NCBI RefSeq assembly: GCF_947623445.1
Contig: NC_135247.1
Coordinates: 19,284,501 to 19,348,500 of the forward strand
Direction: 5' to 3'
Length of the DNA stretch: 64,000 nt
DNA from: Clavelina lepadiformis
Taxonomy: Eukaryota > Chordata > Ascidiacea > Aplousobranchia > Clavelinidae
The position numbers and the translations under genes are program-made. Below, piece after piece: positions 57,868 through 64,000 of this stretch. The notes below the pieces were generated by a model, which worked only from the letters and a program-made list of their open reading frames with translations, was not told where the DNA came from and ran no database searches. The number at the start of each line of letters is the position of its first letter. Positions within the stretch are counted from its first letter, which is position 1.

Positions 57868-58771
57868 CTAAAGAAAAATCAGAATCCATTCTATTACAAT
57901 ACCAGGCAGAGATAAATTTGATAACAATAACGCTGAAGTCAACCACAGTTACCAACTTGTCAGGGGACAAGAATCTAGAAATTTGTCAAAATACTGGTAA
58001 GAATTCCAGATGAATTTCTTGCTGTCATTTCATAGACATCTTGTTGCAATAATCAAGTTTAGCAGATTCTCACTAACGCTACTGTATTTCTGTTTGGTGT
58101 CATGGACAAAATACCTTGACAAAGCGTACCGTATGCAAAAAGTATGTGATAAGTTTCGTAGAACGATATTGAACAGACAATAAAATGTTTTGGTGGTGGA
58201 CTTTGTAATGTTCTGCTCGAAGCAACAAAAAAATAAAATATCATCGTAAATTTGCATGTGTTTTAAAATGTTACCATCAACTACAATCACAAGCCTACTT
58301 TTTGTAGCCTTTTAAACATCGTTTACGCTGTATAATCAAAAAATAGCAAATATGTACAGGTTATCACGCTCTTTTTGAACATAGACTGCCGAATGCATGT
58401 TCGCTGACCATTTCCAAATACTTGTACACCACCATACCTAGTCTATTCACTTTAAAACATCACTAAGATGATGTCACAAAAACAAAACTACCAATTTCGA
58501 TGGGGGGTGAGGATCAAATTAAACGGCGACCACCAACGATCAAGCGAAAATATGAAAAAATACCACTTTACGCTTGCATAGCTAGCGAACAGTGTTCGCC
58601 ATCCGCTGTTCGCTAGATTGACTGATGTCAGATATAGGCTATGACTGAGTCTGTGTCTCTGTGTATCTGTAATGACTGTGCAATAAAGAGATAATCTTGG
58701 CTAGACCTATGTGCAATAGTTTTATTTAATTGTAAATTAATTTAAAAGGCAGAACTGCAACAATACTAGCT
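57868..58771. other. IFT43/FOXRED1 divergent region
   Basis: Separates the first recognised IFT43 exon from the FOXRED1 start. It should contain the missing IFT43 start exon and promoters for both genes. An 11-bp inverted repeat lies at 58582-58616. Confidence 0.5.
58582..58616. repeat. Inverted repeat near FOXRED1 promoter
   Basis: CTAGCGAACAG (58582-58592) and CTGTTCGCTAG (58606-58616) form a perfect 11-bp stem with a 13-base loop, about 155 bp before the FOXRED1 start codon. Confidence 0.85.
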
Positions 58772-61700
58772 ATGTTGATGAAAAAAGCTATTAAACTCCT
58801 TCCATGTATTGAGTCGTTTGATTATTTTCAAACCACGACCAATTTTCTGCCGAGATACTTTCAACCCCTGCGTTCAATTTCATGCGAGCACATGAAAGCT
58901 CCGTTCAAAGATCACGAAGTTTTTGACGGGCACCGAGAGAACCCGGATGCCAGGGACGGTCCAGTCATTTTGCCAGGTGCATGCTCTTTCTTCTCCTGAG
59001 AAGAGATTTTGGTGGTTTTGACGAGAAATCGTGTTTGCAAAGTTTAAAATTTTAGCGTGTTCTGCTATAACTTAGTCCTTTGTTATAAACCATGATGCAG
59101 GCTAGGCCTATGCGGCAAAATTTTGTTCACTTGTTGATGAGTACAATGTACGCACATTTTCTCGTCATAAACTGCTGTACTTTGCAGACGAGGCCACGCC
59201 TACCGTAACAACTCGCTGCATATAGATTGTGATTTTTCAATCGTTTAGGTTTGCTTTTAGACCTGATGCTATGTTGGAAACGACTTTTTCCTGCACGGTT
59301 ATGGCGAAAAGAAAATGAATGAACTTGACAGCATTTTGTTAATCGCAATGTTTGCTTATTTACAAAAATTTTTCTGAAGTAGGTTTATTTATGTATGAAA
59401 CACATTCATAATTGAAGAAATATGAACAGGATTTTGTTCATTGCAGGCAATACTGCGGACTACCTTATAATTGGTGGTGGCATTATGGGGCAGGCTCTGG
59501 CATACAATCTTTGGAAATTTATTGAAAGAACGTCTCCAATGAAAGCGACAAAGCACATGTCATGCACCATAGCTATTGTGGAGAAGGAACCATCGGTACT
59601 GACTCGCTGCTTTATGAATATGGAGATTTTAGAGTTGCGTTGTTGTTTCAATAATAATATAAAATTGCAGCGAGCATTCAGTTTGTTGATTAACTGGTAT
59701 AGATGGTTTTATATTTTTTGAATTGCAACAAGTCTACTTGCTCATTGTGCACAGCTGGCAAATTCTGCTACAGCATTATCAGTGGGTGGGATACGGTCCC
59801 AATTTTCACATCCATCAAATGTTAAATTGTCGATGGAATCTGCAAATTTTTTGAGGAAAATAAAGCTGGTAAGTCGGTTGGCCTAGCGTAAAGCATTAAT
59901 ATTGCTGTCAAATTAATGAACTGGTTTTCACAGATTATAACTACCTTTCTCATGTATAATTATAATCCGCTTCTTGAAGAGAGTTTATTTTAATGTGTTC
60001 ATTCAGCACCTGAGCACCGTACGTCAACCGAACCCTGATGTTCAATACAACCCTCAAGGCTATCTCATGATGGCAACAGCAGCTGGGGCTGAACAGCTGA
60101 TGAAAAATTACAACACACAAATGTAAATGGCATCTTGTTGCAATGAAGACAGGCTTTAATTTTAATGACAGCGTTTTGCAGTGAATGTGGGGCAAAAATT
60201 ATGCTTTTCACTCAACAACACCTGAAAGATACATTTCCATGGATGAACGTGGAAGGGATCGAGCTTGCCACCTATGGACTCGAAAATGAGGGCTGGTTTG
60301 ATCCATCGTCACTTGCTGCTGCGTATAAGGTGAGATAGCGCCATTTCAGTGAAGCAGGAAATGAAAGTGAGATCATGTGACCGTGACAATCCTTTCACAT
60401 AACTTTGATCCAAGCGCATATGGAACAGCTTTTGCCCACCATTTAAAAGCAGAAGCATAAAGAAAATAACTTGTAATATTCTAACGATATGTGGCACATT
60501 TTATGCAAGGTCAAAGTTAAGCAATACAAAGTGGAATTATATGTGTTGGACAAAGCTAATATAAGTAAACCTTTAATCAAAGAATACATGTCAGTGTTCA
60601 ATAATTATCCATTCTTTACATGATGCCATCCCAGGTAGGGTTACCATATTTTCGTGGCCTAAAATCCGGACACTCTTTAGTGCCCATTAGCGGTTTTTAA
60701 AAATGAGGTATGAACACATTGTCTGTCAATATGACGTCACAGTAGCAATCCATTGTATACCGGAGTGGGTTTTTGAACATAGTGTCGTGAATTCACTAGG
60801 CTATTGAGCTATTTCTGATTTGACCTCTGGTGATCTCTAGGCTAGGGTCTAGGTCAGACACGTCGCGTGCCACGTGTTGGACACCCCTGATTTACAGGAT
60901 TATTCCCGCAATTCTAATTCCCCCAAAACGCCCATCATAAAATTCCGGACATTTGAGCATTTTTTAAAATTCCTCCCGGACGCAAAATTTAACCCTACAT
61001 TCCGGACATGTCCGGAATTTTCCGGACGGTATGGCAACCCTAATCCCAGGAAACCAGCAAAGTAACCCAGTTATTAGTACAGATAGTTCCATTTCAATCA
61101 GAATTTGACTTAAATATCAACAGAATTTTGGAATGGTCACATGATCTCGTTTCTTCGTGTTAGCAGAAAATAATTGCACCATGGTCACTCGTTTCACACC
61201 AGTGTTTACCTTTCAGCACAAAAATTTGTCATTTTGCGTAAACCAGCTCAAAGGAGAGGTTGTCGGATTTAAGAAAGAAATCTTAAAAGATCGTAGCGAC
61301 GTCTCTTTGCCTGTCACCCATTCAAATGAAGGCAGAATTATAAACGTTGATGAGAGGATTGATGGGGTTTATGTGAGATTTTATTTATCTGAAAGAATTA
61401 TCCCAGAATGCTTTCATTGGTGACCCAGCGTGCGGTTCTCAACCTTTTTTTAACATGACAAAAGTTTCTTTTCAATTTGGATGTTCTTGGCCTTTTGTTC
61501 TACCATATCACTAATTAATTGTAATTAACCACGGTCCCTTAACACTCAGAAATTCTAATTTTTTTCTTGGCACTAAATCCTACTAAAGGACGACGACACC
61601 GTAATAAATTGCAATAAGAACATCGGACGCTAATATCTAATAAGTAATAACGACATATCTATCCTACAAGCATGCTCAAGAAAGAGCACTTTGTTTCTTT

Positions 61701-62992
61701 GCTGTTTTTGTCATAAAACGTAATATGACACAACAAACACAAAAAATATCACAGATTATTTAACAATGGTTATGGTTGATGAATAAGAAACGTTTATATG
61801 CAGTTTCAAGTATTCTAAATCAAAAACAAAACTGTAGCCATGAAAGAAATGCCTGACAACTTAAATATGGGCCACAACGAAAAGATTAAGTGACCCAACA
61901 GACAATGCATGGTGACCTAAGTTTGGTAACGACCCATAGGTTGAGAACCCATGGCCTATTGGATGTCTATGGTGTGTATATTTCATACTGTTGCTGCAGC
62001 TGAAAATGCCGGAACATGAAAAGCCGGTCTACATCAAGTGTCACATGATGTTCAACTGCGCAGGGGCTGAGTCTGGGCAACTTGCTCAGCTTGCCGGCAT
62101 CGGAACCGACCAATCACATCCCATTCTCAAGCACAAGGTTGTTGTTGTGTCATCCGCCCCAATTTTATTGATTTCTAGTTATATTTCTATGGCAGCTTCC
62201 TGTTGAGAGGAGGAAACGTTATGTCTATGTATTCCACTGCCCCGATGGACCCATGTTTGACTGCCCTATGATCATCGACCCATCAGGGGTCTATGTCAGA
62301 CGAGAGGGTTTGGGGGGGAAGTATATTTGTGGGAGCTCACCACCAGAGGTCAGACTTTATGGAGATTGCCATAATTTGTGTTGAAACATTAAAAGCATAA
62401 CTAGATGTCTATGTTTAGGATGAGGAACCTGACACGAAAGATTTGGAAGTTAATTATGATTATTTCTATGAAGCGATTTGGCCCAAACTGGCCTACAGAG
62501 TCCCTGTGTTTGAGAAATTAAAGGTTATTCCTTGTCCAAAAGTGTTAAACGTTTTATCGCTGTCGATGATAATCAATTTCTATTTTGATAAATTACTTCA
62601 AGAAATGGATTTTTTAGAAATTTTTCTTTATGCAGGTCACATCAGCCTGGGCAGGTTTTTATGATTACAACGCTTATGACCAAAACGCAGTCATAGGGCA
62701 GCATCCTTACTACAGTAATATGGCATTTCTCACTGGTTTCAGGTAGCACGTTCAAACTCATTTGATAATAAAAAACCAATAGTTGGCAATTTTCTGTAAA
62801 AATTGCGAGGTCAAGCCGCCTGACTGTTCTCGTTGCAGTGGTCACGGGATCCAACAAGCTCAAGCGGCATCGAGGGCTTTAGCGGAACAAATTGTGAATG
62901 GGATCAAAGATGGGGAACGAGCAGAGTTGGAACCTTTCTCTTTCATGAGAATAATTGAAAACAGGCCACTGCTCGAGAATGAAATTATTTGA
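58772..62992 (+). CDS. FOXRED1: FOXRED1, mitochondrial complex I assembly factor
   Basis: FAD-dependent oxidoreductase-domain protein needed for assembly of respiratory complex I. Exons: 58772-58976, 59447-59595, 59755-59868, 60007-60122, 60182-60329, 61217-61372, 62000-62137, 62196-62348, 62419-62523, 62636-62742, 62839-62992; 514 residues against 486 in human. The N-terminus is rich in Lys, Arg and aromatic residues with few acids, as for a mitochondrial presequence. The FAD site is [19 protein letters not shown] (about 72-90), followed by [13 protein letters not shown]. Later come [37 protein letters not shown] and [17 protein letters not shown], all matching the family order. It is transcribed away from IFT43 and convergent with TMCO1, whose stop is only 243 bp away. 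Two DNA transposons lie in its introns. Confidence 0.95.
60628..61050. mobile_element. MITE in FOXRED1 intron, TSD ATCCCAGG
   Basis: Element 60636-61042 (407 bp) with ends TAGGGTTACCATA and, reversed, TAGGGTTGCCATA. ATCCCAGG flanks it on both sides (60628-60635 and 61043-61050). Both ends continue into TCCGGAC motifs. The 8-bp duplication is hAT-like although the ends start with T. A nested hAT-type terminus, reversed CAGGGGTGTCCAACACGTGG, lies at 60870-60889. Confidence 0.92.
61430..61952. mobile_element. Old hAT MITE in FOXRED1 intron
   Basis: The left end contains CGGTTCTCAACCTTTTTTT and the right end, reversed, CATGGGTTCTCAACC. Both are degraded forms of the common CAGTGGTTCTCAACC terminus. 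Repeated GTGACC motifs near the right end fit the same family. No target duplication can be recognised, consistent with age. Confidence 0.6.
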
Positions 62993-63235
62993 TATCCATG
63001 ACAAATCTTCAATAGCAATTTTATTTTTTGTACATTGCAATATATGCACGCTGCTTTATATCTTGCATTTGAGCAGCAGTCCAGCTGTGGGAATTATTTT
63101 TGCACTTGTGTGTTACATGGTCCGAGTAAATTTGTAATTTAAAAGAGAAGGGTGGTTGGTAAATGTTATATTCAATTATGATATCTATGGGACAAAAAAG
63201 GTAAAAATATAACACGACTTAAAATCGTCTTCATT

Positions 63236-63913
63236 TTATTTATTTGTGGCTTGTGGAGGTTGGAAGAGACCTCCTCCTTGTTTAGCAGCAGCTCTTGATG
63301 GAGCAAATCCGAGAAGTTTCTGGATATTCTGGAAGAAATGAGAAAATTTTGAAGTGATCCTGATGAACACAATGATGAGGATCTCACCTGTCTGATGGAC
63401 ATCGTGCAGAGGATATAGAGGAAGATGAAGGAACAATCCGTGAAGTCACTTCCCGGCAATCCACGATGCGAGATGCCTTGGAACAAGCCAAGTGGAACGA
63501 AAGGCAATTTTGCAACGATGCGGCCCTCAAACCTGGTCAAAAGTCAGAATATTGATGGTGGCTGCAGCTGCAGCCTAATATTCTCGATCACTTACACAGA
63601 GTTCAATGTGCCCAGGAGAGCAGTGAAGCAGAAACCGATCGCAAACATCGACTTCATCCGAACTGCAGAGAGATCTCTATTGTGGTTTTTCAGCTTTTCT
63701 TCCTCAAGATTCAGTCTTCGTTTCTGGTTCTTACTAGCTGCTGATTCACCCAGAGCTTCTTTCCGCTTTTCCACTGAAACGGCAACCCCACCATCAGTGA
63801 AATTACCAAACCATTAACTATCAGTTGCTGCTTACGTTTCTTGCTTTGCTTGTCGACTTCATTCTTGAGTTTTTGATATTTCTCCGTTCTATAAACCATG
63901 AGCCAAGTAAGAC
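63236..63913 (-). CDS. TMCO1: TMCO1 ER calcium channel, 5' end outside window
   Basis: ER membrane protein that releases calcium on overload and works with the multipass translocon. Exons read right to left are 63913-63836, 63773-63596, 63532-63388 and 63328-63236. They cover everything except the first exon, with the N-terminal helix, which must lie beyond position 64000. The sequence follows the vertebrate protein closely: TWLMVYRTEKYQKLKNEVDK, a coiled-coil with EEEKLKNHNRDLS, AVRMKSMFAIGFCFTALLG, GRIVAKLPFVPL and TDCSFIFLYILCTMSIRQNI, then QKLLGFAPSRAAAKQGGG and a short tail. Internal phases match. The stop codon is overlapped by the poly(A) signal. Confidence 0.97.
63239..63244 (-). terminator. 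TMCO1 poly(A) signal inside the last codons
   Basis: On the minus strand the last codons AAT AAA (Asn-Lys) directly before the TAA stop themselves form AATAAA. No other signal follows, so the 3' untranslated region is probably very short. Confidence 0.55.
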
Positions 63914-64000
63914 CTGTGCAGAATGTTGGAAAGTTTTACTTCAATGCATCAGTGCAATTTAAACTAAAAGCAAAAAAATAGCAACTAAAGATTAAATCAA

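Overview
The window is nuclear DNA from a compact, intron-rich animal genome, most likely a tunicate of the Ciona type. The evidence is AT-rich intergenic DNA, many introns of 50-100 bp with GT-AG or occasional GC-AG ends, single-copy animal orthologs with divergent sequences (SLC4, RPL12, TM2D2, IGBP1, USP20/33, IFT43, FOXRED1, TMCO1), and one gene pair spaced like an ascidian trans-spliced operon. No bacterial, phage, CRISPR or retroviral feature was seen. All exon models were built by eye from splice sites, reading phase and family resemblance. The complete models each sum to a whole number of codons.

Layout. 1-2935: mostly non-coding, with one possible cysteine-rich exon on the minus strand (1181-1525). 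2936-14233: a 33-exon SLC4 Na+-coupled bicarbonate transporter (1413 aa). 15639-16715 (minus): an intronless TDA3-like FAD oxidoreductase. 17614-19044: a hAT DNA transposon with an exact 8-bp target duplication. 19405-21557: ribosomal protein RPL12. 22632-24281 (minus): a two-exon class A GPCR. 26792-28854: TM2D2 and IGBP1, separated by 16 bp that contain a splice acceptor. 29219-33354: a peptidase M17-like gene with a telomere-like minisatellite in one intron. 34408-46572: a 40-exon gene of 2761 codons for a giant adhesion GPCR. 48024-53899: deubiquitinase USP20/33. 54738-57867 (minus): IFT43, first exon not found. 58772-62992: FOXRED1. 63236-63913 (minus): TMCO1, 5' end beyond the window.

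The most striking locus is the adhesion GPCR. One open, phase-consistent model joins five C-type-lectin-like domains, a six-cysteine kringle, a pentraxin/LamG-like domain, several fibronectin-III-like modules, four thrombospondin type 1 repeats, a hormone-receptor-like module, a GAIN/GPS cleavage region with an intact HL-T site and seven transmembrane helices. I know of no vertebrate receptor with this combination.

The 50-62 kb part is peppered with short non-autonomous DNA transposons, four of them with perfect 8-bp target duplications, in introns of USP20/33 and FOXRED1, within the IFT43 gene region, and between genes. Other recurring themes are TGACGTCA palindromes in many small introns, poly(A) signals overlapping stop codons, and convergent or divergent neighbours only a few hundred bases apart. 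The genes are otherwise functionally unrelated housekeeping and signalling genes (pH transport, translation, PP2A control, complex I assembly, ciliary transport, ER calcium leak), apart from the TM2D2-IGBP1 pair, which probably shares a transcript.
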